A DNA stretch of 64,000 bases from UMGS363 sp051881815 (GTDB taxonomy: Bacteria > Bacillota > Clostridia > Oscillospirales > Ruminococcaceae). The stretch spans positions 1 through 64,000 of the forward strand of contig JBJEQP010000024.1 in the NCBI GenBank assembly GCA_051881815.1. The letters are read 5' to 3'. Made by a program: the position numbers and the translations under genes. Shown here in pieces: positions 33,529-42,347 of this stretch; the stretch's first letter is position 1, and each line of letters starts with the position of its first letter. The notes beneath the pieces were generated by a model. That model was not told the DNA's origin and did not search any database. It worked only from the letters and a program-made list of their open reading frames with translations.

Positions 33529-34836
33529 ATGATAAAGAAGATACTGCTTTATATTGGAAGCTTTGTTGGTACGATGATCATTCTGTGGTCGGCGCTTATT
33601 CTTACCTCGATGATACCAAATGAAAAGCTGAAGGACAATATGCTGAATTCCGCCCTGCTTATGAACGGCGCAGACCCATTCCCGCAAAAGGACGGCAGAA
33701 ACACCATAACCGACAATTATGCGGATGTTATCCTGCTGAATGTTATTTGGAATATGGACAGCAGCAAGCCCTTTGTTTCGTCACTTGACACAAAGTATTT
33801 TGACGGCAACGACGGCGTGACCGACTACGGAGAAAATTACGGACTTTACGCCGCAGTAAACGGCACTCCGCCCAACATTGACTACTCACGCTACTGGCAT
33901 GGCTCTGCCGTTTTCATTCGTCCCCTTATGACACTTACCGATATAAACGGTGTAAGGCTCGCGGGTGCGGCAGCTGCGCTCCTGCTTTTGACGGTATCCT
34001 GCATTATGCTTGCAAAGCGCCGACTTTATCTCGAAGCAGCCGCCCTGCCGCTGGCATTTATCTGCGTGCAGGCGTGGAATATACGGCTTTCGATGGAATA
34101 TCAGCCTGCCGTCCTGGTCACTCTTGCGATACTGCCGTTCTTCCTTATATTGGAAAAGAAAGGCGATACTGCGCTTGTTATCCTATCTATTGTAAGCGGT
34201 ACTATGATAGCGTTTTTCGATTTTCTCACTGCTGAAACACTTACCATACTTATCCCCCTTATAACAATAATGTCGGTAAGATACGGCGAGGGACGGTTTG
34301 AAAATGCGAAAACAGAGCTTGTTACTTCGGCAAAATGCTCTCTCGGCTGGATATTGGCATACGGCGGAACTTTTCTTGTAAAGTGGACAGCCGCCTCTGC
34401 GGTCACGGGAGAAAACAAGTTTTCCGCCGCACTGTCCTCCGCCGAAGAAAGATTTGGCGGCAGCGCACAGGATTTATCCCCTTTCACACAGATATTTGCC
34501 GCACCCTTTACAAATATATCCACAATGCTTGGCGGCAAGGTAAGAGCGGATATTTTCCCTGCCGTCATAGGCATTATCCTTATTGCCGCAGCTGTCGGTG
34601 CAGTATTATATCTTTCACGGCACAACAAATGCGCAAGGGAATATGCGCTTGTGGTATTTATCCTTGCCGCCGTACCTTACATAAGGTATGCCGTGCTGAA
34701 TAATCATTCCTACCTGCATGACTTTTTCACATACCGTGCGCAGGCGGCTGTTGTCCTTGCACTTCTGACAACCCTCGGAGCGTCACAGCGTAACCCTCAA
34801 AAAAAGAAGAAAAAGAAAAAAAGCGGTGCTCATTAA
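33529..34836 (+). CDS. Polytopic membrane protein of unknown function
   Basis: A 435-residue protein with an N-terminal membrane segment, an extracellular loop of about 100 residues (containing YADVILLNVIW and DYSRYWHGSAVF), and about nine further hydrophobic segments. It ends in a lysine-rich cytosolic tail (KKKKKKKSGAH). The loop followed by a polytopic domain is reminiscent of membrane glycosyltransferase-like proteins, but I see no catalytic motif and do not assign a function. The start has AAGGTA close by; a better AAGGAGG at 33491-33497 is about 30 bases away. It appears monocistronic, ending before a mini family A element and a terminator. Confidence 0.6.
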   Translation: MIKKILLYIGSFVGTMIILWSALILTSMIPNEKLKDNMLNSALLMNGADPFPQKDGRNTITDNYADVILLNVIWNMDSSKPFVSSLDTKYFDGNDGVTDYGENYGLYAAVNGTPPNIDYSRYWHGSAVFIRPLMTLTDINGVRLAGAAAALLLLTVSCIMLAKRRLYLEAAALPLAFICVQAWNIRLSMEYQPAVLVTLAILPFFLILEKKGDTALVILSIVSGTMIAFFDFLTAETLTILIPLITIMSVRYGEGRFENAKTELVTSAKCSLGWILAYGGTFLVKWTAASAVTGENKFSAALSSAEERFGGSAQDLSPFTQIFAAPFTNISTMLGGKVRADIFPAVIGIILIAAAVGAVLYLSRHNKCAREYALVVFILAAVPYIRYAVLNNHSYLHDFFTYRAQAAVVLALLTTLGASQRNPQKKKKKKKSGAH

Positions 34837-34862
34837 CGTTGAATTCATCATACTTATACTAA

Positions 34863-34904
34863 GGAAACGCTGATTAATACGCTTCGCTTTAATCAGCGTT
34901 TTCC
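34863..34904. repeat. Minimal family A element, copy A3 (42 bp)
   Basis: It consists only of the two ends of family A (GGAAACGCTGATTAATACG joined to CTTCGCTTTAATCAGCGTTTTCC), flanked by TAA on both sides. Compared with A1 the interior is lost between two ACG triplets. Confidence 0.75.
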
Positions 34905-34929
34905 TAAAAAACATTTAAACTGCAGACAA

Positions 34930-34993
34930 AAGTCTTCGCATGATCTATATAAAACTGTTTTCAACAGCCGGAAGATCATGCGAAGATTTTTTG
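34930..34993 (+). terminator. Terminator between convergent genes
   Basis: AGTCTTCGCATGATC pairs with GATCATGCGAAGA around a loop with its own small stem, followed by TTTTTT on the plus strand. Confidence 0.75.
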
Positions 34994-35005
34994 TAAGTTT
35001 AAAGA

Positions 35006-36886
35006 TCAGAACAACCCGAATAATCTCAAAAGCTTCTGCCAGAATGTCAGCTTTTCTTCAGGCGCAGCAGCGGATTCTTCCGGTTCGGGTATCTCTACGG
35101 CATCTGTTTTTATGACAAACTGCACCGACTGTACCTCTGTGTTTTTCTCTGAAATAAAGGATCTCACTTCATAATCATCGCCCGACATAGAATCAAGCAT
35201 ACCGCTCAGATCATCACCGAACGTATCATCAATCTTATCCGTTTCCGAACGCAGCTCGGAAGTGCCGTCGTGCATTTCAGCCGCTCCGTCCATAAGCTTT
35301 TTTGCACCGTCCGAAAGGTCAGAGCCGCCCTCCGCAAGCTCCTTTGCTCCGTCGGAAATTTCCGAAAATCCGTCCGTCAGCTTTTTGACGCCGTCTGTGT
35401 ATTCGCCTATTCCGCCGTCAAGCTTTTCGTATTCCGCAACAAGAGTGTTGATTCCGCTTGAAAGCTCTGACATATTCACAAGCATTTCCGAAAGCGAAGC
35501 AGTAAGTTCGTTTATTGCCTTGTCAAATTCCGCATACTTTGTCTTTAACTCCTTCGCGCCCGATTCAAGCTGTGCGGAAGCCTGTGAAACGGTGGTCAGA
35601 TAAGTTTCCGTTCCGCCCAGAGCGGCATTATTGCCCGTAAGCAGAGTAAGAGTGCTTTCAAGCTGTTCGATCTGTGCTTTCAGCTTGGCGGCTTCTTCGG
35701 CATACTGCGGTATTTTTTCAATCTTTGCAAGCTGAGTTTTAAGCTCTGTGATTTGCGCCGTGAGCTGTGAAATTGCCTGCTCGTTTCCTGCTTTCAAGGT
35801 GTCTATGTCAAGCCCGTTTGCACTCATTGCCGCCTTATAGCTTGCATAATTAAGACTTTTATTCAGCTGTACAAGTCCGCCGTAAAGCTCGTCAATTCCC
35901 GATTTTATCTGTGCTGATGCGGAAACAAGCTGCTGAAGCTGATCTGCATTTGAAGAAACGCCCGAAAGAGAGGTCTGTATCTTTATCAGCGCACTTTTCA
36001 CCTCGGCAGAGCCATCCACAAGCTCCGAAGATTTTCCGTTAAGTTCGGAGAGTCCCTCCTGTGCCTTGGCTATTCCGTCACGCAGCTTTCCGATACCCTC
36101 GTTCATATCGGAAACACCATTATTCAGCTCAACAGTACCGTCGTAAAGCTCCTTTGCACCGTCATCAAGCTCTTTTGCACCGTCCGTAAGGTCGATTATT
36201 TTTTTGTCTATATCCTCATTGTCAATATCAAGTCCAAGGCTCATTTTTATTCCGTTTATAGAGCCTTCCGCCATTTCAAAATCGGTCACATCGGCAAAGA
36301 TAGATTTTTCAAGTCCCTTGTCGGGCAGAACGGTGTAGGTTATCTGCTTTTTGCTGCCCACGTTTGCTACGGTCGCACCGTTTGCCGAAATATTACTGCA
36401 AAGCTCCGTATCAAGCGTAAAAGAACACTGCAAAGCATAGTTTTCATAGAAATCGGAACTGCATTTTTCATTTTCGGAAATGCTTATTCTGATTTCAAGA
36501 GCGCCGCTTTTGCCTGCAACTTCTTCCGCAGAATGCTCTTTTCCGTCAAGAAAATATTTTATTGAAATATCCCACGGTATCTCCGTATTTTTCAGCGTAC
36601 CCTGATAATAAACCTTGTTATTTTCGGGAGATGAAAATGTTATCTCATCGCCGTTCTGCGTGATATTTCCGCCCATATTCAGCAGCTTAACATCGGTATA
36701 ATCGCCGTAGTCGGTAATGTCGCCGCCGTCAAAGCTGTTTACGGCATAAATGCTGTTCACGCTTCCGTCCGAGCCTGCCATTACATATATGACCTCTTCC
36801 TTTTCGGCTGCAAAAACAGGCATTGCATAAGATGATACAAGGCTTAACGCAAGTATCCCCGAAATAATTTTAGTAGACTTTTTCAT
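35006..36886 (-). CDS. Exported heptad-repeat protein (YhgE/Pip-like), partner of MMPL exporter
   Basis: A 626-residue protein with a cleavable-looking signal peptide (SLVSSYAMPVFAAEKE). An N-terminal beta-rich domain of about 200 residues is followed by long helical segments built on LxDGAxEL heptads (such as DLTDGAKELDDGAKELYDG) and a coiled coil near residues 375-420. Similar heptads occur in YhgE/Pip proteins encoded beside MMPL transporters. There is no sorting signal or C-terminal membrane helix, only the amphipathic end FWQKLLRLFGLF. It is 15 bases downstream of the MMPL gene, in the same operon. It could act as an extracytoplasmic adaptor of the exporter. Confidence 0.75.
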   Translation of the reverse strand: MKKSTKIISGILALSLVSSYAMPVFAAEKEEVIYVMAGSDGSVNSIYAVNSFDGGDITDYGDYTDVKLLNMGGNITQNGDEITFSSPENNKVYYQGTLKNTEIPWDISIKYFLDGKEHSAEEVAGKSGALEIRISISENEKCSSDFYENYALQCSFTLDTELCSNISANGATVANVGSKKQITYTVLPDKGLEKSIFADVTDFEMAEGSINGIKMSLGLDIDNEDIDKKIIDLTDGAKELDDGAKELYDGTVELNNGVSDMNEGIGKLRDGIAKAQEGLSELNGKSSELVDGSAEVKSALIKIQTSLSGVSSNADQLQQLVSASAQIKSGIDELYGGLVQLNKSLNYASYKAAMSANGLDIDTLKAGNEQAISQLTAQITELKTQLAKIEKIPQYAEEAAKLKAQIEQLESTLTLLTGNNAALGGTETYLTTVSQASAQLESGAKELKTKYAEFDKAINELTASLSEMLVNMSELSSGINTLVAEYEKLDGGIGEYTDGVKKLTDGFSEISDGAKELAEGGSDLSDGAKKLMDGAAEMHDGTSELRSETDKIDDTFGDDLSGMLDSMSGDDYEVRSFISEKNTEVQSVQFVIKTDAVEIPEPEESAAAPEEKLTFWQKLLRLFGLF

Positions 36887-36901
36887 CTGAATATCTCCTT
36901 A

Positions 36902-38962
36902 CTACTTATTTGAAACAAAATCGGATTTGAGCGTTGTTCTGCGGATAACTCCGTCAAAAACATACAGAAGTCCCGGCAGAACGAAAAATACAATGACAAG
37001 TGAGAATATTGCACCCACTCCCACAAACATTCCCAGCTGGGCAAGAAGTCCGTGAGTGGAAAGATTTCCGAGGAGAAGTCCCACAACGGTCAACACGCTG
37101 CCCGATGTTAGAATCGAAACGGACACCGTTCCTATTGTTTTGGGCACAGCCTCTTTTTTAGGCATTTCACGGCGGAATTCCATATATCTGTCAGTCATAA
37201 GTATCGCATAATCCACCGTTGCACCAAGCTGTACTGAACTTATTATCAGATATGCAATATAGAACACATAGCTGCCTTTGAAATACGGCAGAGAAAGATT
37301 CAGCCATATTGCCGTTTCGATCGCAAGCACAAGTATAACAGGCAGCGAAAGTGATTTCATAGTCAAAAGCAGTACGACAAATACCGCACCTATCGCAATA
37401 AGATTTACCTTTACCATATCCTTTGTTACCGTGTCCATAAGGTCGTAGGTGCTTACGCCTTCGCCTGCAAGATAGTATTCGTCCGCATAATATTTTTCGC
37501 ATATATCTCGGACATTTTCGATAAGCGCAAAGGTTTCCTTTCCCTCGTAATCGGCATCAACGCTTACTACCATTCTGCTGTAATTTTCGGAGCAGAGCAT
37601 TGAATATGTATCGCTGTCAAGATACTGTTCGGGTATCTCCGCACCTACCGTATCAACGTAGGAGATAATATCCTTGACCTGCGGCAGAGTGCGAAGCTCG
37701 TCGGAAAGCGCCTTTTCCGTCTGACGGCTGCCGTTCGGGACAAGGACAACATAGGTGTCCTGCTTGCCGAAAACGTCCTCGATTTTCGCCGTATCTGCGC
37801 CAAGACGGGTATCTTCGCCGAAAATGTGGGATGAGCCGTAGTAAAAATCATTTGCGTTTGAAGCAAGATACACGGGAGCAATTATTACTGCGAAAACTAC
37901 CGCCATAGGCAGCATGATTTTGCTTACAGCCTTGCCGAATTTGTCGAATTTCGGCACAAGGGAATGGTGACGAGTCTTGTCAAGAAGCTTGTATGTAAGC
38001 ATGATAAGGCACGGCATAAATACAAACACGCATATAAGGCTTATAGCAACGCCCTTTGCAAGAGCAAAGCCTAAGTCGGGACCTATCTTAAAGCGCATAA
38101 GTCCGAGGGCAAGAAAACCGATAACAGTTGTAAGTCCGCTTGACAAAATGGAGCTTGTGGATTTTGTCAGAGCGTCCGCCATAGCTTCCATCGGACTTGA
38201 AAATTCCTTTCGGCTTTCCTCAAAGCGGTGAAGCAGGAATACCGAATAATCGAGCGATACTGCCAGCTGGAGTATCATTCCTGCGGCATTTGTTACAAAG
38301 CTTATCTCTCCAAAAATTATATTGCTTCCTGCATTTATCATCAGCGAAACGCCCAAGCCTGCCATAATTACAACAGGCTCTATCCACGAATTTGTGGTCA
38401 GAAGCAGCACTATAATTACAAAGATCACCGCAATTATTGTGATAAGGGATATTTCACTTACGGTGCTTTCCGTTGCAACAGCAGTAGATACCGCAGAGCC
38501 TGTTAAAGAGTTTCCATCGCCTACAATATCCCGTATCTCATTCACCGCAGACAGATTTTTCTCCTCGGAGATAGTTACCGTCAGCAGCGCATTTCCGTCC
38601 TTATAGTAGGTTTCGACCGTATCGGCGTCCATAGTTTCAACAGGCTGTGTAATATCACAGGAATCGTCCAGCCACATTACATCGTCAACGCCGTCCACCG
38701 CAGTTATCTTTTCCTTGTAATCAAGCGCCTGCGGAATGGTAACATCTTTAAGCATTACTCTTGCATTTGGTATGCCGCCGTCAAATTCTTGCTCCATAAC
38801 ATCAAGTGAAGCAGTCGAATGGCTGTCATCGGGGAGATAGTCGTTCATATCGTAGTTTACCGGTATAAGCGGCTTGCACAAGGCAAAAAAAATTGTCAGC
38901 AGCACGAATATCACCGTAATGACAACAGGGTGGGAAATTACTTTTTCATAAAACTTTTTCAT
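36902..38962 (-). CDS. MMPL/RND-superfamily exporter
   Basis: A 686-residue membrane protein with the MMPL pattern: one membrane helix, an extracellular domain, five helices, and the same arrangement repeated. QLAVSLDYSVFLLHRFEESR in the first half and QLGATVDYAILMTDRYMEFR in the second carry the paired Asp-Tyr of the proton relay. MMPL proteins move lipids, siderophores or drugs out of the cell. Its GGAGG site lies within the last codons of the small gene upstream (17-base overlap). A divergent TetR regulator points to induction by the exported compound or a membrane stress. Confidence 0.88.
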   Translation of the reverse strand: MKKFYEKVISHPVVITVIFVLLTIFFALCKPLIPVNYDMNDYLPDDSHSTASLDVMEQEFDGGIPNARVMLKDVTIPQALDYKEKITAVDGVDDVMWLDDSCDITQPVETMDADTVETYYKDGNALLTVTISEEKNLSAVNEIRDIVGDGNSLTGSAVSTAVATESTVSEISLITIIAVIFVIIVLLLTTNSWIEPVVIMAGLGVSLMINAGSNIIFGEISFVTNAAGMILQLAVSLDYSVFLLHRFEESRKEFSSPMEAMADALTKSTSSILSSGLTTVIGFLALGLMRFKIGPDLGFALAKGVAISLICVFVFMPCLIMLTYKLLDKTRHHSLVPKFDKFGKAVSKIMLPMAVVFAVIIAPVYLASNANDFYYGSSHIFGEDTRLGADTAKIEDVFGKQDTYVVLVPNGSRQTEKALSDELRTLPQVKDIISYVDTVGAEIPEQYLDSDTYSMLCSENYSRMVVSVDADYEGKETFALIENVRDICEKYYADEYYLAGEGVSTYDLMDTVTKDMVKVNLIAIGAVFVVLLLTMKSLSLPVILVLAIETAIWLNLSLPYFKGSYVFYIAYLIISSVQLGATVDYAILMTDRYMEFRREMPKKEAVPKTIGTVSVSILTSGSVLTVVGLLLGNLSTHGLLAQLGMFVGVGAIFSLVIVFFVLPGLLYVFDGVIRRTTLKSDFVSNK

Positions 38963-39275
38963 TCTCGAAACGCACCTCCGTTATTACTCCCTGCAAAAGC
39001 AGCTTTGTTTTTCCATCATACAGTGTCAGCTCAAGCTTATCGGGATAAAAATAACCGTCACCCCGATAATTATAATCGCTTACAAGAGTTTTCAGCGTTC
39101 CGCTCATACTGCATTTTCCGTTTGACTCGATCTTTGCAATATATGTATTTTTCTCTCCGAGTATTTCAATGTATCCTCTTTCCGAGCCAAAGTTTTTTTC
39201 GGCATACCTTGTCAATGTTCCTTTTTTCACGCCCATCTGCGTATCAAGTGAAATAGAGTATATGTAAGTTTTCAT
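38946..39275 (-). CDS. Small conserved protein leading the MMPL operon
   Basis: A 109-residue soluble protein predicted to be mainly beta-strand (DTQMGVKKGTLTRY, YIEILGEKNTY, LELTLYDGKTKLLLQG). I do not recognise the family. It starts behind GGTGGAG and ends inside the MMPL start region, so it is the first gene of the three-gene unit. It could bind a ligand or lipid, but this is only position-based. Confidence 0.6.
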   Translation of the reverse strand: MKTYIYSISLDTQMGVKKGTLTRYAEKNFGSERGYIEILGEKNTYIAKIESNGKCSMSGTLKTLVSDYNYRGDGYFYPDKLELTLYDGKTKLLLQGVITEVRFENEKVL

Positions 39276-39384
39276 TGCTCCACCCTTTCCTATTTGATAA
39301 AATAAATATACATCAGACGGAATAAAAATAAAACGGATAATTTCGGAGCAGTGTGTAAAAAACGGACAGATGTCCCAAATTGAC

Positions 39385-39436
39385 GGTCAAATAATAAGTA
39401 TTGACCATTGAAATTTTTGCCGGACAGCTGTATAAT
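39385..39436 (+). promoter_or_regulatory. TetR gene promoter with overlapping palindromic operator
   Basis: TTGAAA (39408-39413), 17-base spacer, TATAAT (39431-39436). Just upstream GGTCAA and TTGACC (39385-39406) form a 22-bp imperfect palindrome. Its position in the divergent gap suits autoregulation and control of the exporter operon. Confidence 0.55.
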
Positions 39437-39454
39437 AAATTTGGAGGCGTTAAT

Positions 39455-40024
39455 ATGAAGCACGAAGTAACAAGTATGTACACAAAAAAGGCTCTGTCCG
39501 AATCACTGAAACGATTTATGCAGACAAAGCCTTTTTCAAAAATATCGGTAAGTGAAATTATTGAGGACTGCGGTCTGAACCGAAAGACCTTCTATTACCA
39601 TTTTGCAGATACAAGAGATCTTCTTAAATGGACGTTTGAGCAGGAAGCCATTGAAGTGGTCAAAAGCTTCGACCTGCTTATTGATTATGAGGACGCTATT
39701 TTATTTGTAATGGATTATCTTGAAAAAAATCAGCATATGCTAAACTGCGTTTATGATTCCGTAGGACGTGACGAGCTGAAAATTTTTCTGTATAATGATT
39801 TCTTTGAGATCGGCAATATAATAGTTTCAAGTGCGGAAAAAGCGGTTGGTGTGCAGCTGTCCGAGGATTACAAGCGGCTTGTGGTGACCTTTTACACCGA
39901 GGGTATTGCAGGCATAATCATAGAGTGGATGAAGGGTGAGATAAAGTTAGATAAGGCTGACACCGTAAAATACATAAGCAGTATCTTCAGAAACGGTCTG
40001 CCTGCTATAATAAAAAATGTTTAG
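39455..40024 (+). CDS. TetR/AcrR-family transcriptional regulator
   Basis: A 189-residue regulator. The N-terminal helix-turn-helix is typical (FSKISVSEIIEDCGLNRKTFYYHF). The C-terminal ligand domain ends with a helix pair (GIAGIIIEWMKG) like that of the TetR_C_7/YbiH-type dimerisation domain. The start at 39455 is supported by GGAGG seven to eight bases upstream; upstream in-frame ATGs lie within the promoter. It diverges from the small-protein/MMPL/heptad-protein operon and is the likely repressor. Confidence 0.87.
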   Translation: MKHEVTSMYTKKALSESLKRFMQTKPFSKISVSEIIEDCGLNRKTFYYHFADTRDLLKWTFEQEAIEVVKSFDLLIDYEDAILFVMDYLEKNQHMLNCVYDSVGRDELKIFLYNDFFEIGNIIVSSAEKAVGVQLSEDYKRLVVTFYTEGIAGIIIEWMKGEIKLDKADTVKYISSIFRNGLPAIIKNV

Positions 40025-40031
40025 GTAATTC

Positions 40032-40082
40032 AACAAGCAAAGGACTTGCCCCATAATGGTGACAAGTCCTTTGCTTGTTTTT
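40032..40082 (+). terminator. Terminator after TetR gene
   Basis: AACAAGCAAAGGACTTG pairs with CAAGTCCTTTGCTTGTT, followed by T's. Confidence 0.85.
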
Positions 40083-40176
40083 ACATCAAAATATTTACAG
40101 TACGTTTATCGCAGGAACGTATTTATGCTGCAGCAGCCTACGTTCTCGTAAGTGGTGTACAGCTCAAAGCCGTTCG

Positions 40177-41643
40177 TTATTCCAAATAATCGATCGCAAG
40201 CTTTTCAAATTCAGCAGTGTTATTGCCGACAGCGTAAAGTCCGACCACAACGCCTGTAAAGCCGCCCGAAACCTCGCTTGTGAGATATTTTGTCTGACCG
40301 CAGCCGAGATGCGTATCTCCAACATAGAAGTTGTAGAAAAGATTATCGGCAGTTATTCTCAGCTTTGCACTGCCCGAAGCAACAGGCACAGCAGTCTGAA
40401 TGTGCTTTATGCCGCCGATGTTAAGCTTCAGCACAGCTTCGAAGCCGCTGTCCGTCCTGCGCAGAGCGACTTCATAATGCTCGTCCTCACACATATAAAC
40501 GGTAACGCCTGCCTCGCCGCCGTCAACCGAAAGCTCGGTGGAAAGGTCAAGCTTAAAATCCCTCTGTCGTGTACCGATAAAGGTCGGTGAATCAGTATCG
40601 TCAAGTGTAATGTCTGTTCCGTGCAGAACGGCTTTGTCTGCCGAAAGCTCGTAATTTTCAAGGTGAGGATGACGGAGATAGCACCAGTCAATGCTCCAAT
40701 CGGTGTTTTCAAAGGTGTAGCTTTTCTTCGGAGCCTGCACAAAATCGCCCTCAAGCTCATAGCTTTCCGCACAGGTCCCATCCTCGCCCGCAGTGAACCA
40801 GCCGTCACCGTCAAACTGCGCAGGGATGAGGAAAACCTCACGTCCGAGATTGTGATAAGGCATCCACATATGTATCTGACGGAAACCAAGACAGAGAATG
40901 TGCCAGTTTCCGTTATAATCCTCAACAAGATCGCCGTGACCTATGCCCTGAATGATAAAAGGCGCTTTGTTGCGGTTTGTAAGCACGGGATTGTGCGGAT
41001 AATTCTCAAACGGCCCCCAGACCGACTTTGAACGTGCGTAGGTTATCATGTGACCGTATTCCGTTCCGCCCTCGGCAGCCATAAGGTAGTAGTATTCGCC
41101 TATCCTGTACAGATGAGGGCTTTCAAGGTAACGTCCGCCCGAGCCTTGCCATATACATTTGCTTGCGGAAAGCTTTTCGCCCGTTTCAACGTTTATCTCG
41201 CATTGTACAACTCCGCCAACACCGTTGTCATCGCTGCCGTTGCTCATGAAAAATGTCCTGCCATCCTCAAAGTAAAGCGACGGGTCAATTCCGCCCTGCT
41301 TGACCGTGATAGGCTCCGACCATTCGCCGTAAATATCATCGGTGTAAACGTAGAAATTTTCGTGCGTGGTGTCGTTGGTCGTGACCATATAAAAGCGTCC
41401 GTTGTTGTAACGGATAGTCGGCGCAAAAACGCCGCCCGAGCTGTTTATCTTTTCAAGCATGACCTGACTTTTCCGTGTGAGAACGTGTCCGATCTGCTTC
41501 CAGTTCACCAAGTCCTCGCTCTCGAAAAGCGGAACGCCCGGGAAGTATTGGAACGAGCTGCATACCATATAATACTTGCCGTTCGCCTTACATACGCTCG
41601 GGTCGGGATAAAAGCCCTTTAATACCGGGTTTGTGTAAATCAT
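40177..41643 (-). CDS. GH43 beta-xylosidase / alpha-L-arabinofuranosidase
   Basis: A 488-residue glycoside hydrolase family 43 enzyme. The five-bladed propeller shows the catalytic base Asp in YPDPSV, the pKa-setting Asp in GGIDPSLYF and the general-acid Glu in ESPHLYRIG. A C-terminal beta-sandwich (about residues 310-488) is the usual GH43 accessory domain. There is no signal peptide, so it cleaves imported xylo- or arabino-oligosaccharides in the cytosol. The start at 41643 follows AAGGAG; a longer frame to 41709 has no such site. It is last in the arabinose operon, so release of arabinose is the likely job. Confidence 0.88.
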   Translation of the reverse strand: MIYTNPVLKGFYPDPSVCKANGKYYMVCSSFQYFPGVPLFESEDLVNWKQIGHVLTRKSQVMLEKINSSGGVFAPTIRYNNGRFYMVTTNDTTHENFYVYTDDIYGEWSEPITVKQGGIDPSLYFEDGRTFFMSNGSDDNGVGGVVQCEINVETGEKLSASKCIWQGSGGRYLESPHLYRIGEYYYLMAAEGGTEYGHMITYARSKSVWGPFENYPHNPVLTNRNKAPFIIQGIGHGDLVEDYNGNWHILCLGFRQIHMWMPYHNLGREVFLIPAQFDGDGWFTAGEDGTCAESYELEGDFVQAPKKSYTFENTDWSIDWCYLRHPHLENYELSADKAVLHGTDITLDDTDSPTFIGTRQRDFKLDLSTELSVDGGEAGVTVYMCEDEHYEVALRRTDSGFEAVLKLNIGGIKHIQTAVPVASGSAKLRITADNLFYNFYVGDTHLGCGQTKYLTSEVSGGFTGVVVGLYAVGNNTAEFEKLAIDYLE

Positions 41644-41653
41644 AAAATTCTCC

Positions 41654-42346
41654 TTATCTTTGTCCGTAATAAGCGTTTGCGCCGTGCTTGCGCAGATAAT
41701 GCTTGTCAAGAAGCTCCTGCGGCATACGTCCCGAATCGGGATCTATCTCCATGGCGTGATAATTCATAAATGCGATCTCTTCAAGCACCACCGCATTGTG
41801 AACAGCCTCCAAAGCGTCCTTGCCCCAAGCAAAAGGTCCGTGATTTTTAACAAGCACCGCAGGGATCGTCATCGGGTCCACGCCTTTAAACGCCTCGATT
41901 ATGACCGTTCCCGTTTCCTTTTCGTACTCGCCGCCGATCTCCTCGGGAGTCATCGCTCTTGTACAGGGTATCTCGCCGTAAAAATAGTCGCCCTGCGTTG
42001 TTCCCATAGGGATAATGCCCTTTCCTGCCTGCGCAAACGAGGTCGCCCAGCGGCTGTGAGTGTGAACGATACCGCCGATATTTTCATAAGCACGGTACAA
42101 TTCAAGATGCGTCGGAGTATCACTTGAAGGCTTGTATTTTCCCTCTGCGACCTTTCCTGTGGCAAGCTCCACAACAACCATATCATCGGCTGTCATACCG
42201 TCATATTCAACGCCCGAGGGTTTGATCACTACCATTCCGCTTTCCCTGTCAACCGCCGAAACATTGCCCCAAGTGAACGTGACAAGACCGTATTTCGGCA
42301 GCATAAGATTAGCTTTAAGAACCTCCTGCTTTAAGCTTTCAAGCAT
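41654..42346 (-). CDS. araD: L-ribulose-5-phosphate 4-epimerase
   Basis: A 230-residue class II aldolase-family enzyme that converts L-ribulose 5-phosphate to D-xylulose 5-phosphate. Zinc ligands appear in IVHTHSRWA and a further His near LLDKHYLRKHG. HGPFAWG and the phosphate-binding TWGNVSAVD complete the pattern. Length matches AraD. It follows the kinase gene by one base and feeds the pentose phosphate pathway. Confidence 0.92.
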   Translation of the reverse strand: MLESLKQEVLKANLMLPKYGLVTFTWGNVSAVDRESGMVVIKPSGVEYDGMTADDMVVVELATGKVAEGKYKPSSDTPTHLELYRAYENIGGIVHTHSRWATSFAQAGKGIIPMGTTQGDYFYGEIPCTRAMTPEEIGGEYEKETGTVIIEAFKGVDPMTIPAVLVKNHGPFAWGKDALEAVHNAVVLEEIAFMNYHAMEIDPDSGRMPQELLDKHYLRKHGANAYYGQR

Positions 42347-42347
42347 T

